Part shown: positions 1 through 9,395 of the stretch, piece after piece
Numbering within the stretch: position 1 is the first letter of the stretch
Layout of the letters: each line of letters begins with the position of its first letter
Assembly (NCBI GenBank): GCA_001942415.1
Contig: MKJX01000077.1
Span: 1 to 64,000 of the forward strand
Direction: 5' to 3'
Source of the DNA: Pseudonocardia sp. CNS-139
GTDB lineage: Bacteria > Actinomycetota > Actinomycetes > Mycobacteriales > Pseudonocardiaceae
Length of the DNA: 64,000 bases
Position numbers and translations under genes: made by a program
Notes under the pieces: model-generated
Database searches by the model: none
Told to the model about the DNA's origin: nothing
The model's input: only the letters and a program-made list of their open reading frames with translations

Positions 1-621
1 TCGATCGAGCACCGCGGGTTCGACGCCCTCGACGTCGCCCCGGACGCCGTCACCGTCGCGCACCGGCTGGACTGGGTCACCGCGGCGGGCGCGACCGTGC
101 TCACCGAACGCCGCGCGCTCACCGTCACCGTGCCGGACCCGGCGGCGTGGGTGCTGACCTGGTCGTCGGTGCTCACCAACGTCACGGACACGGCGTTCCC
201 GCTCGGCAGCCCGGCCGTCCACGGGCGCGCGGGCGCCGGCTACGCGGGCCTGTTCTGGCGCGGGCCGCGGTCGTGGACCGGCGGCGACGTGCTGGTCGCG
301 GGCCGGTCCGGCGACGACGACCTCAACGGCCACCGCGGGCCGTGGCTGGGCTTCACCGGCCGCCACGACGAGGGCGGCGACGCGTCCACGCTCGTGTTCG
401 TCGACGCCGAGCGGAACCTCCGGCACCCGGCGCCGTGGTTCGTGCGCTCCGGGCTCTACGCCTGCCTGTGCCCGGCCCCGTTCGCGGAGCAGGAGTACCT
501 GTTCGCCCCTGGTACGGACCTCGCGCTGCGCTACGCCGTGGTCGTCGCCGACGGCGAGCACGACCCCGACGGCGCCGCCGGTCTCGCGGCGCTCGGCTCG
601 AAGGCCCTCTCGCAGACCTGA
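1..621 (+). CDS. DUF6807 (PmoA-like) family protein, 5' end missing
   Basis: The reading frame is open from the first base, so the true start lies outside the window; about 206 residues are visible and the gene ends in TGA at 619-621. The sequence has the features I associate with the DUF6807/'methane oxygenase PmoA' family: GSPAVHGRAGAGYAGLFWRG, a GPWLGF segment, and a late NLRHPAPWFVR stretch. Despite the family name these are soluble beta-sandwich proteins found beside sugar transport and glycoside catabolism genes; they are not methane monooxygenase subunits. The next gene, a sugar-binding lipoprotein, begins 24 bases downstream, so it probably heads or belongs to the same operon. Function in the pathway is inferred only from context. 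Confidence 0.75.
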   Translation, partial: SIEHRGFDALDVAPDAVTVAHRLDWVTAAGATVLTERRALTVTVPDPAAWVLTWSSVLTNVTDTAFPLGSPAVHGRAGAGYAGLFWRGPRSWTGGDVLVAGRSGDDDLNGHRGPWLGFTGRHDEGGDASTLVFVDAERNLRHPAPWFVRSGLYACLCPAPFAEQEYLFAPGTDLALRYAVVVADGEHDPDGAAGLAALGSKALSQT

Positions 622-645
622 GTCCCCAACCCCGGAGGAACATCC

Positions 646-1916
646 ATGCTCAAAGGTGAGCGCCGCCGGTTCCGGCTGGTCGCCGCGCTGGCCAGCGCCG
701 TCCTGCTGCTCTCCGCGTGCGGGGGAGGAGGTGGTGACGGCGACGGTGGCCCGGTGGAGCTGCGGTACTCGTGGTGGGGCAACGCCGAGCGCGCCGAGCT
801 GATGCAGGAGGCGATCGCGATCTTCGAGAGCGAGCACCCCGGCATCCGGATCACGCCCAACTTCGCCGACTACGCCGACTACTGGCAGCGGCTCAACACC
901 GAGTCGGCCGGCGGCGGCACGCCCGACGTGCTGCAGATGGACTTCGGCTACCTGCGCGAGTACGGCGACCGTGGCCTGCTGCTGAACCTCGACGAGACCC
1001 CGAACCCGGTGCCGGTCGACGACCTCCTGCCCGGCCTGCAGCAGGCCGGCGTGGTGGACGGCGAGCGCTACGCGGTGGCGCTCTCCGGCAACACCTGGGG
1101 CCTGGTCTACGACCCGGCCGCGTTCCGGGCCGCGGGCGTCACGGTGCCCGAGAGCTGGACGTGGGAGCAGTACAACGCGGCGATCACGCAGGTCGGCCGG
1201 GCCGGCGGGATCTCGGGCGCCTGGGACTACACGTCGATCATGGGCGTGTTCGAGATCTGGCTGCGCCAGCAGGGCCGCACCGGGCTCTTCTCCCCCGACG
1301 GCCGGATCGAGGCCACCCGCGAGGACCTCGCGCGGTTCTGGCAGCAGGGCGTCGACCTGCGGGCGGCCGGTGCGTTCCCGCGGCAGGAGGCGGTGGCGCA
1401 GGCGCTGCCCGTCACGGTGATGGCGCCGACCTCGCCGCGTCGGCCGTGAACCTCGACAGCATGCTCACCCGGTTCGCGGGCGAGTCGGAGCGCGCGCTCG
1501 CGCTCGGCCCGATGCCCAGCTCGGACCCGGACAACCTCGGGCTGCGGCTGCGCCCGGCGATCCTGATCTCGGCGTTCAGCGGCACCGACCACCCCGAGGA
1601 AGCCGCCGAGCTGGTCGACTTCATGGTCAACGACCCGCGCGTCGGGGCGATCTTCGGCGGCAACCGGGGCCTGCCGGCCAGCAACGCGCAACGGGAGGCG
1701 GCCCTGCCCGTCCTGTCGCCGACGGACGCCGCGATCGTCGCGTACGAGGAGTCGATCGGGCAGTACCTCACCGAGACGGCCTCGATCCCGCCGGCCGGCG
1801 CCGGCACCGCCGACTCGGCGTTCCTGCGGCTGAACGAGGAGCTGGCCTACGGGCGGCTCAGCGTGCAGGAGGCCGTCGACCAGTGGTTCACCGAGACCGA
1901 GGCCGCGCTGGGATGA
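646..1916 (+). CDS. ABC transporter sugar-binding lipoprotein (frame slip near 1418)
   Basis: Extracellular solute-binding protein (family 1) that would deliver a carbohydrate to the two permeases downstream. It starts at ATG 646 behind a GGAGG box (632-636). The first 25 residues form a lipoprotein signal with lipobox LSAC, followed by a Gly/Asp linker and the ELRYSWWGNAERAELMQEAI segment typical of these proteins. The frame changes near 1418: up to there it reads in phase with 646 (ending in TGA 1447), afterwards ADLAASAVNLDSMLTRF continues in another phase to 1916. Restoring one G near 1418 makes one protein of about 423 residues, the normal size. Its TGA overlaps the ATG of the permease gene. 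The missing base is probably a sequence error. Substrate cannot be deduced. Confidence 0.88.
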
Positions 1917-2895
1917 CGGCCGGCACGACGGCCGGCCCGGCGCTCGCCGGCCGGCGTCCGGGTGGCGGGGCCGGGGGGCCGGCCACCCGGACGCGGGACG
2001 GGCGGCGCCTGCGGTCGGACGGTCCGGCGGGCTGGTTCTTCCTGTCCCCCTGGATCCTCGGCATGGTGCTGCTGACGCTCGGGCCGATGCTCGCGTCGCT
2101 GTACCTGTCGTTCACCGACTACAACCTCTTCACCACCCCCGAGTGGGTCGGGATCGACAACTACGTCGACATGGTCGCCGACCCGCGCTGGCGGCAGTCC
2201 GTGCTGGTCACGCTCACGTACGTGCTGATCTCCACGCCACTGAAGCTGGCGCTGGCGCTGGCCGTGGCGCTGCTGCTGGCCCGGCCGCGGCGCAGCCAGG
2301 GCTTCTACCGCTCGGCGTTCTACGCGCCGTCGCTGATCGGCGCGAGCGTGAGCATCGCGATCACCTGGCGGGCGCTGTTCAGCGACGACGCCGCGGTCGA
2401 CCAGGTGCTCACCGCTCTCGGCTTCCCGTCGGGCGGGTGGGTCGGCGACCCGTCGCGGGCGCTGATGATCCTCGTGCTGCTGGCCGGCTGGCAGTTCGGT
2501 GCCCCGATGGTGATCTTCCTGGCCGGGCTCAAGCAGATCCCCCGCGAGCTGTACGAGGCCGCGAGGTGGACGGCGCCGGGCGGTGGCGGCGGTTCCTCTC
2601 GATCACGCTGCCCACGCTCTCACCGGTGATCTTCTTCAACGTGCTCATGGAGACCATCGGCGCGTTCCAGGCGTTCACCAGCGCGTTCGTCGTGAGCACG
2701 GGCAACGGGCTCGGCGGCCCGGCCGGCTCGACGATGTTCTACACGCTCTACCTGTACGAACGCGGCTTCCAGGACTTCCGCATGGGCTACGCCTCGGCGA
2801 TGGCCTGGACGCTGCTGGTGGCGGTCGCGCTGGTGACCGTGGTGCTCTTCCGCACCTCGCGCTCGTGGGTCTTCTACAACGACGGGAGCAGCTGA
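1913..2895 (+). CDS. ABC sugar permease, MalF/UgpA type (frame slip near 2570)
   Basis: Inner-membrane subunit of the sugar importer. The start ATG 1913 overlaps the stop of the binding-protein gene. After a Gly/Arg-rich N-terminal tail come several hydrophobic helices beginning GWFFLSPWILGMVLL, and near the C-terminus the EAA loop EAARVDGAGRWRRFLSITLP that contacts the ATPase. This loop is visible only if one G is added near 2570 (GCGAGGTGGAC should probably read with GGG); as given, the first frame ends at 2629 and the true C-terminus is in another frame to TGA 2893-2895. Corrected length is about 327 residues, normal for the family. No ATPase gene is in the operon, as is usual for actinobacteria that use a shared MsiK-type ATPase. 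Confidence 0.88.
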
Positions 2896-3763
2896 TGGCC
2901 GTCGTGGCCGAGAGCAGCGCCACCTCGCCGGGAAGGGCCTGCGGTGGGCACTGTGGCACCTGGTCGCGCTCGCGATCCTCGTGGTGCTGCTCTACCCGGT
3001 GGCCTGGACGTTCGGGGCGTCCTTCACGCCGTCGAACGACATCGTCGGCAACGTCGCGGTGTTCCCGGCCGAGCCGACCGGCGCCAACTACGCGCGGGCC
3101 GTCGAGGGCATCGCGGGCGTGAGCGTGTGGACGTTCTTCCGCAACTCGCTGGTGCTCGCCGGGCTGGCGGTGGTCGGCACGGTGGTGTCGTCCGCGATGG
3201 CCGCCTACGCGTTCGGCCGCCTGCGCTTCCGCGGCCGCGGCGTGATGTTCGCGATGATGATCGGCACGCTGCTGCTGCCGTTCCACGTGATGATCATCCC
3301 GCAGTACGTGATCTTCCAGCGGACCGGCCTGATCGACACCTACGTGCCGCTGCTGATCGGCAGGTTCCTCGCCACCGAGGCGTTCTTCGTCTTCCTGATC
3401 GTGCAGTTCGTCCGGACGCTGCCGCGTGAGCTGGACGAGGCCGCCGAGCTGGACGGATGCGGGCACCTGCGGATCTTCTGGCACGTGGTGCTGCCGCTCG
3501 CCCGGCCCGCCCTGATCACGGTGTCGATCTTCACGTTCATCTGGACCTGGAACGACTTCCTCGGCCCGCTGCTCTACCTGAGCAGCCCGGAGAGCTACCC
3601 GCTGCCGATCGCGCTGCGGGCGTTCATCGACCAGACGACCGCCTCGGACTACGGCGCGATGATCGCCATGTCGATGCTGGCACTGGTGCCGGTGCTGCTG
3701 TTCTTCCTGGCGTTCCAGCGCTACCTCGTGGACGGCGTGGCGACGTCCGGGGTCAAGGGATGA
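2895..3763 (+). CDS. ABC sugar permease, MalG/UgpE type (frame slip near 2935)
   Basis: Second membrane subunit of the importer. The ATG at 2895 overlaps the stop of the preceding permease (TGATG). Hydrophobic segments start with LVVLLYPVAWTFGASFTPSN, and the EAA loop reads ELDEAAELDGCGHLRIFWHV, followed by the family's C-terminal helices and FQRYLVDGVATSGVKG end. The first 13 codons and the rest are in different frames; adding one base near 2935, in the run GGGAAGGG, joins them into a protein of about 290 residues. The gene overlaps the next one by four bases, so the five genes from 1 to 4317 appear to be one transcript. Confidence 0.88.
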
Positions 3764-4317
3764 ACAGGCTGGAGCTGCTCGCGGAGAGCCTGCTGCTCGG
3801 TGTGCTGGTGGCGGTGGCGGCCGTCCCGGTTGTCACGCTGCCCGCGGCGCTCGCGGCCGGGTGCGCGGGCGTGCGCCGGATCGCCGGGCACCGGAAGGCC
3901 GGCGCCCGGGTGTTCGCCGGGGACCTGCGCCGCGCGCTGCGCACGTCGGCGCCGGCCGGGGCGGCCGTGGCCGGCGGCGGCGCGCTGCTCGGCTTCGACG
4001 CGTTCGTGCTGCTCCGCTCGGCGATCCCGGGCCGGACGGCGGTCGCGGTGGTGGTCGCCGCGGTGGCGCTTGCCGGGCTGGTCGTGCTCGTCCGGGCCGC
4101 CGCCGGGTGGCGGCCGGAGCAGCGGTGGACGGCGTCGCTGCGCGCGGCGGGGCAGCGCGGTGCCGCCGACCTCTCGGGGTCGGCGCTGCTGGCCGCCGCG
4201 GTGGTGACGGTGAGCGTGCTGACGTGGCAGCTCCCCGCGCTGCTCCCGCTGACGCTCGGCTGCCTGGTGGTGGCCGGTGTGGCGGTGGAGACACGGGCGG
4301 CGGCCCGGCACGGCTGA
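3760..4317 (+). CDS. integral membrane protein, DUF624/YesL-like
   Basis: A 185-residue protein starting at ATG 3760, overlapping the TGA of the permease gene. Hydropathy by eye gives about four to five membrane segments separated by short Arg-rich loops. Position at the end of a sugar ABC operon, size and layout fit the DUF624/YesL group, small membrane proteins that accompany such importers and whose function is unknown. The family assignment is by context and general character only, because I see no invariant motif. The GC-rich composition matches its neighbours and no frame slip is needed. Confidence 0.65.
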   Translation: MNRLELLAESLLLGVLVAVAAVPVVTLPAALAAGCAGVRRIAGHRKAGARVFAGDLRRALRTSAPAGAAVAGGGALLGFDAFVLLRSAIPGRTAVAVVVAAVALAGLVVLVRAAAGWRPEQRWTASLRAAGQRGAADLSGSALLAAAVVTVSVLTWQLPALLPLTLGCLVVAGVAVETRAAARHG

Positions 4318-4326
4318 CCATCGGCG

Positions 4327-4354
4327 TATAGTTGCTTGTTGGCAGGCAATTATA
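4327..4354. promoter_or_regulatory. imperfect palindrome (TTGC-N10-GCAA core) before MFS gene
   Basis: A symmetrical element with arms TATAGTTGCTTG and CAGGCAATTATA around a TTGG centre lies directly upstream of the ribosome site of the MFS gene at 4365. Eight of nine outer positions pair, and the inner TTGC/GCAA core is perfect. MarR- and TetR-type repressors often bind such sites in front of efflux genes. No regulator gene adjoins it in this window, so the binding protein is unknown. Confidence 0.5.
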
Positions 4355-4364
4355 TGGAGGCGGT

Positions 4365-5635
4365 ATGGCCGTGACCGGCGAGCGCAGGCTGGGACCGCTC
4401 AGCACCTTGCGCAGGCAGACGTTCGCCTCGCTGGCCAACCGCAACTACCGCCGCTACCTCAGCGGCCAGTCGATCTCCCTCGTCGGCACGTGGATGCAGA
4501 CGATCGCGCAGTCCTGGCTGGTCCTGCAGCTCACGGGCTCGGCGACGGCCGTCGGTGTGGTCGTCGCGCTCCAGACGCTCCCGCAGCTCGTGCTCGGCCC
4601 GTACGGCGGGCTCGTCGCCGACCGCATGGACAAGCGCAGGCTGATGATCGGCCTGCAGTCCCTGATGGGCGCGCAGGCGCTGCTCCTCGGGGTACTGACG
4701 CTCACCGGCACCGCGCAGCTCTGGCACGTCTACCTGCTCGCGCTGCTGCTGGGCGGCGTCAGCTGCTTCGAGAACCCGGCCCGCCAGTCGTTCGTGCTGG
4801 AGATGGTCGGCCCGGCCGACCTGCGCAACGCCGTGAGCCTCAACTCCGTGCTGGTCAACTGCGCCCGCGCGGTCGGCCCGGCCGTCGCCGGCATCGTGAT
4901 CGCGACCGGCGGGACCGGCGTGTGCTTCCTCGTGAACGCCGCGAGCTTCGTCGCCGTGATCACCTCGCTGCTGCGGCTGGACGTGCGCGAGCTGGTGCGG
5001 TCGGCGCCCGCGCCGCGCGCTCCCGGGCAGCTGCGGGAAGGTTTCGCGTACGTCCGGCGCACGCCCGCGCTCGCCGTGCCGCTGCTGATGATGGCGCTGG
5101 TCGGCTGCCTCGCGTACGAGTTCCAGGTGGTGCTGCCGATCGTCGCGAGCGAGACGTTCGCGGGCGACTCGAGCACCTACGGGTTCCTCACCGCCGCCAT
5201 GGGCGCGGGCGCGTGGTCGGCGGGCTCTTCGTGGCCGCGCGCGGCAGCACCGGGCTCAACCCGCTCGTACTCGCCTGCAGCGCGTTCGGGGTGGCGATGC
5301 TCGCCACCGCGGTCGCCCCGACGCTCCCGATGGCGCTGCTCGGGATGGGGCTGGTGGGCGCGGCGAGCGTCGCGTTCCAGTCCGTCGGCAACAGCACGCT
5401 GCAGCTGGCCGCCGCCCCGCACATGCGCGGGCGGGTGATGGCGCTGTGGGCCGTGGCGTTCCTCGGCTCGACGCCGATCGGCGGCCCGATCGCGGGGTTC
5501 GTCAGCCAGCAGCTCGGCGGGCGTGCGGGCCTGCTGCTCGGCGCCGTGGCATGCCTCGGGGCCGCCGGGATGGGTGCGGTGGCCGCGCGCCGGGAGAAGC
5601 GGGCCGGGCTACGGGGTGCCGAAGTCCTCGGGTGA
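4365..5635 (+). CDS. MFS transporter, DHA3/EntS-like (frame slip near 5210)
   Basis: Drug or siderophore exporter of the major facilitator superfamily (MFS_3 type). Start ATG 4365 has GGAGG at 4356-4360. The N-terminal half shows LANRNYRRYLSGQSISLVGT and the loop GGLVADRMDKRRLM between helices 2 and 3, typical of this branch. The frame changes near 5210 within GGGCGCGTGGTC; adding one G gives the continuous segment GAGAVVGGLFVAARGSTGLN and a protein of about 424 residues. The last 27 bases overlap the end of the convergent nuclease gene. The palindrome just upstream suggests repression relieved by a ligand. The substrate is unknown. Confidence 0.85.
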
Positions 5636-6097
5636 GACGTCGTCGAGGAACTCCCGGAACGCCTGCACCTGCCGCTCCGGCTCCTCCGACGAACCCGCCG
5701 GGAAGATCTCGCCGACCGGCTGGCCGACGTCCTCGATGATCGTGTCCGCCACCGCGATCGGCAGCCCCTCGCGCACCGCGAGCGCCAGCGCGTCGCTCGG
5801 CAGCACCGCGACCCGGGTGCCGCTGTCGAACACCAGGTCGGCGGTGAACCGGCCCTCCCGGAGCCCCGTCAGCTCCACCCCGTCCAGCGTGTGGCCGAGC
5901 CCCGTGACGACCGGCACCAGCACGTCCTGCGGGAGCGGCGGGTCGTCCTCGCCCCGGCGGCCCACGGCGATCACCTCGGCTGCGGGCGGCGCAGGAAGAC
6001 CGGAACGCACCGGTCGCCGTCGACCTCGCAGAGGACGAGCACCGGCTCGCGCGTCCGCGCGTGCACGACCAGCCGCACGCACCCGCATCGCTCGCAT
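5609..6097 (-). CDS. bifunctional nuclease domain (DUF151) protein, N-terminus frame-slipped
   Basis: Member of the DUF151/bifunctional nuclease family (compare M. tuberculosis Rv1829). The C-terminal part is clear: DVLVPVVTGLGHTLDGVELT, then ADLVFDSGTRVAVLPSDALA with the conserved RPSD-like element, and the ending FREFLDDVSPEDFGTP that matches the family's FLDSVSPDDF tail. The start ATG 6097 follows an AGGAGG box. Between about 6075 and 5990 the coding frame moves away and back: the segment LVVHARTREPVLVLCEVDGD is read in another phase, so two bases seem to be missing. Corrected length is about 163 residues. Nuclease activity of this paralogue is inferred from family only. Confidence 0.75.
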   Translation of the reverse strand: MRAMRVRAAGRARADARAGARPLRGRRRPVRSGLPAPPAAEVIAVGRRGEDDPPLPQDVLVPVVTGLGHTLDGVELTGLREGRFTADLVFDSGTRVAVLPSDALALAVREGLPIAVADTIIEDVGQPVGEIFPAGSSEEPERQVQAFREFLDDVSPEDFGTP

Positions 6098-6171
6098 CCC
6101 GCCTCCTCGCAGACTGAGGGCAAGTGTGCGGCACCCACGGGCTCGCGTCGAGGCGACGGAGGGCCGGACCG

Positions 6172-6549
6172 TCACCGGTCGGCGCGCGGGCGGCTGGCCC
6201 GCGCGCTCGCGGCCGCGAGCAGCTCCAGGAGGCCCGGCTGGTCCAGGTCGGACGGCCGGGTGATGCGGACGTAGCGGTGGCGCCGGCCCGAGCCCTGCAG
6301 CAGGCGCTGCGGGTCGGGCAGGTCGATGCCGTCCACCACGCCGAGGTTCACCCAGCGCGAGTACACGCTGATCACGCAGATGAGCCCGGTGTAGCCGGTG
6401 GACCAGCCGAACCCGATGTCGTTGCCGTCGACCGTCTCCACCACGTCGTCGGGCAGTGCCGACCGGACCAGCTCCCGGGTGCGGTTGGCCAGCTCACGCA
6501 CGTCCGGAGCCGCGGAGGCGATGAGCACGTCGGCCGAGGTGTCGCTCAT
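6172..6549 (-). CDS. DUF1801 domain protein
   Basis: A 125-residue protein (ATG 6549; a GTG three bases earlier is possible). It has the DUF1801/YdhG-like pattern: an N-terminal helix with RTRELVRSALPDDVVETVDG, then FGWSTGYTGLICVISVYSRWVNLGV and HRYVRITRPSDLD, the arrangement seen in this small alpha/beta family whose biochemical role is unknown. It lies between the divergently oriented nuclease-family gene and the oxidoreductase, all on the minus strand, with 74 bases to the nuclease gene. No frame slip is needed. Confidence 0.7.
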   Translation of the reverse strand: MSDTSADVLIASAAPDVRELANRTRELVRSALPDDVVETVDGNDIGFGWSTGYTGLICVISVYSRWVNLGVVDGIDLPDPQRLLQGSGRRHRYVRITRPSDLDQPGLLELLAAASARASRPRADR

Positions 6550-6673
6550 CACCCCAGCCTAGGGAGACACGCCCTGCTGTCGCGCCTGGTCAGACCCCAG
6601 AACCTGACCGGCGGACCGGGTGAAATCGGACAGTTCGGCAACCACGGAGAGTGACCTCCTTGAGCCGTTCGCG

Positions 6674-7666
6674 TTACAGGTCCTCGGGACCCTCCTGCGG
6701 GACGAGCCCGATCCGGTCGGCCACGGCGCCCATCACGTCCTGCACGGCGACGGTGTCGGCGAGCGGCATCACCGCGCTCTCGGTGCGCCCGGCCAGCAGG
6801 CCCTCGGTGACCTCCCGCAGCTCGTGCACGTATCCGCCGCCGGTGTGCGGCGCGGTGACCTCCTCGGCATCGCGGCCGGTGCGGTGCACGACAACCGTGT
6901 CGGGGTGGTGGAACCGCGGCAGCACGTCGATCCACCCACCGGTGCCGTACACCCGCATCTGGCCGGGCGTCGCGCACCGCAGCGACGTGAAGAGCGACGC
7001 CGTGCGTCCGTCGGCCCAGCCCAGCAGCACCGCCTCCTCGACGTCCACACCGGACGCGGACAGCAGGCCGTGCGCCTGCACGGTGTCCGGTGTGCCGAGC
7101 ACCATCTGCGCGAACGAGATCGGGTAGACGGTCAGGTCGAACAGCGCGCCGCCGCCGACGGCCGGGTTGTAGTAGCGGTCCTCCGGGTCGGTGGGCGCGT
7201 GCACGCCGAGCTCGCCCTGCACACTGCGGACCTCGCCGATCGCGCCGTCGGCGAGCAGGTCGCGCATCCGGACGACGGCGGGCTGGAACCGCGTCCACAT
7301 CGCCTCCATCGCGAAGACGCCCTTCTCGGCGGCGAGCGCGGCGATCTCCCGGGTGGCCGCCGGGGTCACCGTGAACGCCTTCTCCACCAGCACCGCCTTG
7401 CCGGCGGCCAGGGCCGCGAGCGCCACCGCCCGGTGCTGCGGGTGCGGGGTGGCGATGTACAGCACGTCCACCGCGTCGTCCTCGACGATCGCGCGGTACG
7501 AGCCGTGCGCCCGCGCGATCCCGTGCGCGGCGGCGAACGCGGCGGCCCGCTCGGCCGACCGGGACGCGACGGCGACGACCTCGGCCTCCGGCAGGTGGAC
7601 GAAGTCCTGCACGACCTTCGCCGCGATCCGCCCCGGCCCGACCACTCCCCAGCGCACTCTCTCCAC
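6674..7666 (-). CDS. Gfo/Idh/MocA family NAD(P)-dependent oxidoreductase
   Basis: Dehydrogenase of about 330 residues acting on a sugar, inositol or similar polyol. The first residues VERVRWGVVGPGRIAAKVV contain the Rossmann GxGxxA motif. Further signatures are VDVLYIATPHPQHRAVALAA and VLVEKAFTVT (the EKP-like motif, with Ala in place of Pro). The C-terminal half includes GGALFDLTVYPI, a catalytic-domain beta-sheet segment. The GTG at 7666 is chosen as start because the nucleotide-binding strand begins immediately after it. The gene is intact. Substrate is unknown; the closest general match is the trans-1,2-dihydrobenzenediol / scyllo-inositol dehydrogenase type. Confidence 0.82.
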   Translation of the reverse strand: MERVRWGVVGPGRIAAKVVQDFVHLPEAEVVAVASRSAERAAAFAAAHGIARAHGSYRAIVEDDAVDVLYIATPHPQHRAVALAALAAGKAVLVEKAFTVTPAATREIAALAAEKGVFAMEAMWTRFQPAVVRMRDLLADGAIGEVRSVQGELGVHAPTDPEDRYYNPAVGGGALFDLTVYPISFAQMVLGTPDTVQAHGLLSASGVDVEEAVLLGWADGRTASLFTSLRCATPGQMRVYGTGGWIDVLPRFHHPDTVVVHRTGRDAEEVTAPHTGGGYVHELREVTEGLLAGRTESAVMPLADTVAVQDVMGAVADRIGLVPQEGPEDL

Positions 7667-7814
7667 ACCGCCATCCTGACGGACCCCGGTTGTCCACACC
7701 TGTGGAGAACCCGGTGGAGAACTCGAACTGTTGTTCGACGTCGATCCCGGGGACCCCCGTTCGTCGTCAGTGCGAACCGCGGCACCCCGCCGCGGTCGAC
7801 CCCAGGAGGAAGAG

Positions 7815-8129
7815 ATGGCGAACTTCGTCTTCGCGTACCACGGTGGCAGCGGCGCCCCGGCCACCCCGCAGGAGCAGGAGCAGGTCATGGCCGAGTGGGG
7901 CGCCTGGTTCGGCGCGCTGGGCTCGGCGGTCGTCGACGGCGGCGCGCCGTTCGGGGCGTCGTCCATGGTGCGGCCCGACGGCTCGACGGCCAACGCCGGC
8001 GCGGCCGGACTGGGCGGCTACAGCGTCGTGACCGCGACCGACCTCGCCGCCGCGACCAACCTCGCGAAGGACTGCCCGGTGCTGCGCGCCGGCGGCTCGG
8101 TGGACGTCTACGAGGTCATCCCCATGTGA
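7815..8129 (+). CDS. YCII-related (YciI-like) domain protein
   Basis: A 104-residue protein with a strong ribosome site (AGGAGGA, 7804-7810) before ATG 7815. The order MANFVFAYHGG, EEQ-rich helix, ALGSAVVDGGAPFG and the C-terminal GGSVDVYEVIPM is that of actinobacterial YCII-related proteins, small ferredoxin-fold dimers often found near ECF sigma factors. It ends shortly before a hairpin shared with the convergent hydrolase gene. The enzymatic role is unknown. Confidence 0.78.
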   Translation: MANFVFAYHGGSGAPATPQEQEQVMAEWGAWFGALGSAVVDGGAPFGASSMVRPDGSTANAGAAGLGGYSVVTATDLAAATNLAKDCPVLRAGGSVDVYEVIPM

Positions 8130-8140
8130 GAACGGCCCGC

Positions 8141-8171
8141 GGCCTGGCGCGTCGCACCGGCGCGCCAGGCC
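8141..8171. terminator. bidirectional hairpin between convergent genes
   Basis: A perfect 11-bp inverted repeat, GGCCTGGCGCG and CGCGCCAGGCC, with a 9-base loop sits in the 56-bp gap between the stop of the YCII gene and the stop of the dienelactone hydrolase gene. There is no long T run, as is common for actinobacterial intrinsic terminators, and the placement between two converging genes supports a terminator for both strands. Confidence 0.7.
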
Positions 8172-8185
8172 GGGTCGGTCGTCGG

Positions 8186-9199
8186 TCAGTGGTGCGCCGC
8201 CCGCTCGACGGTCACCTGGAGGGCGGCGAGCAGCTCGCGGGCGTCGTCGAGGCTCAGCTCGACGGCCACCCGGGCGCCCGGCCCGCGCTCCGGGTTGAGG
8301 AAGTCGATGTTGACGGTGTGGTCGTGCTGGGCGTGCACCGGGTGGTCGTAGTAGACGGTGGCGGTCCGCAGCGGGAACCAGCCGTCGGGGCCCTTCCCGC
8401 TGCTCGCGACGACGTCGATCTTCTCGGTGCTGTAGGTGCACACGGCCGCCTCACTCCCCGCCGAGGCGCGCGCCGAAGACGCCCGGACCCGCTCCCAGCC
8501 GTCGAGCGCGGCCGCGACCCGGTACGACGGGCGGTCCGAGGAGAAGAACGCGTGTCCGGCGTCGTCGTAGCGGTGGAACTCGTACTCCTTGCCGTGCTCC
8601 TGGAGCAGCTTCTCCAGCTCGTCCACCTGCGCGGGCGACGGGTGCGCGTCGTCGTTGCCGAAGAGGCCCAGCACCGGCGCCCGCAGCTCGCCGACCCGGC
8701 CGGCCAGCGGCTGCACGCGCAGCGGGAACCCGTCCGGCACCTCGCCCACCACGAACGCGCCGTAGCAGTCGACCGCGCCCTGGATGTCCAGCTCCAGCGC
8801 GGTGAGGAAGGCCTGCCGCCCGCCGGAGCAGAAGCCCATCGTCCCGACCTTGCCGTTGGACGTGGGCAGCGACCGCAGCCAGCGCACCGCGCCCGCCACG
8901 TCCCCGACCAGCCGTTCGTCGGGCACGCCGCCGTTGGCACGGGCCGTGGCCGCGGCGTCGTCGGGGGCCGCGCCCGGCGCCTCGCGGCTGTACAGGTTCA
9001 CGCAGATCGCGTTGTAGCCGTACGTCGCGAAGCGGCGGACGAACTCCTTCACCTCGCGGTCGTAGCCGGGCAGATGGTGGATCACCACCACGCCGCCGCG
9101 CGTGCCGCCGTCGAGCGGCCTTGCGGTGTACGCCTCCACCTCGTCGTCGCCGGCGCCGCGGATCCCGATCGTCTCCGCGAGCAGGGTGTCGTGCTGCAA
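8186..9199 (-). CDS. dienelactone hydrolase fused to DUF6295 domain
   Basis: A 337-residue two-domain protein. Residues 1-245 are a dienelactone-hydrolase-type alpha/beta hydrolase with the catalytic Cys in TMGFCSGGRQ (C124), Asp in GNDDAHPS (D183 or D184) and His in DDAGHAFF (H216). Residues from about 252, starting VCTYSTEKIDV and including HDHTVNIDFLNPERGPGARV, match the DUF6295 family, which I know mostly as a stand-alone protein of about 85 residues. The join is in frame through a short Ala/Ser linker. The fusion might be natural or could arise from a sequence error removing a stop; given the many indels here I cannot tell. Substrate unknown. Confidence 0.8.
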   Translation of the reverse strand: MQHDTLLAETIGIRGAGDDEVEAYTARPLDGGTRGGVVVIHHLPGYDREVKEFVRRFATYGYNAICVNLYSREAPGAAPDDAAATARANGGVPDERLVGDVAGAVRWLRSLPTSNGKVGTMGFCSGGRQAFLTALELDIQGAVDCYGAFVVGEVPDGFPLRVQPLAGRVGELRAPVLGLFGNDDAHPSPAQVDELEKLLQEHGKEYEFHRYDDAGHAFFSSDRPSYRVAAALDGWERVRASSARASAGSEAAVCTYSTEKIDVVASSGKGPDGWFPLRTATVYYDHPVHAQHDHTVNIDFLNPERGPGARVAVELSLDDARELLAALQVTVERAAHH

Positions 9200-9395
9200 C
9201 GTTCCTCCAGAGGTCGGTCCGGCCGGCGCGGGAAGCGTCAGGCCGCGACATGCCTACCCCCCGGCCCCGCCGACGTGACGCCGCCGGGTGACGGAAGCCT
9301 CGCCGTACACCTGTCCGCATGCCGGAAACCGCTCGCCGGCACCGTCAATCGTCTCTTGACGCCGACCCCGGCGCCCGGCACCGTACGGCGACACC

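Noticed and set aside
2675-3484. Long minus-strand open frame opposite the ABC permease
   Set aside because: Composition is His/Arg/Glu-rich as expected for an antisense shadow in GC-rich DNA; the plus strand has a conserved permease.
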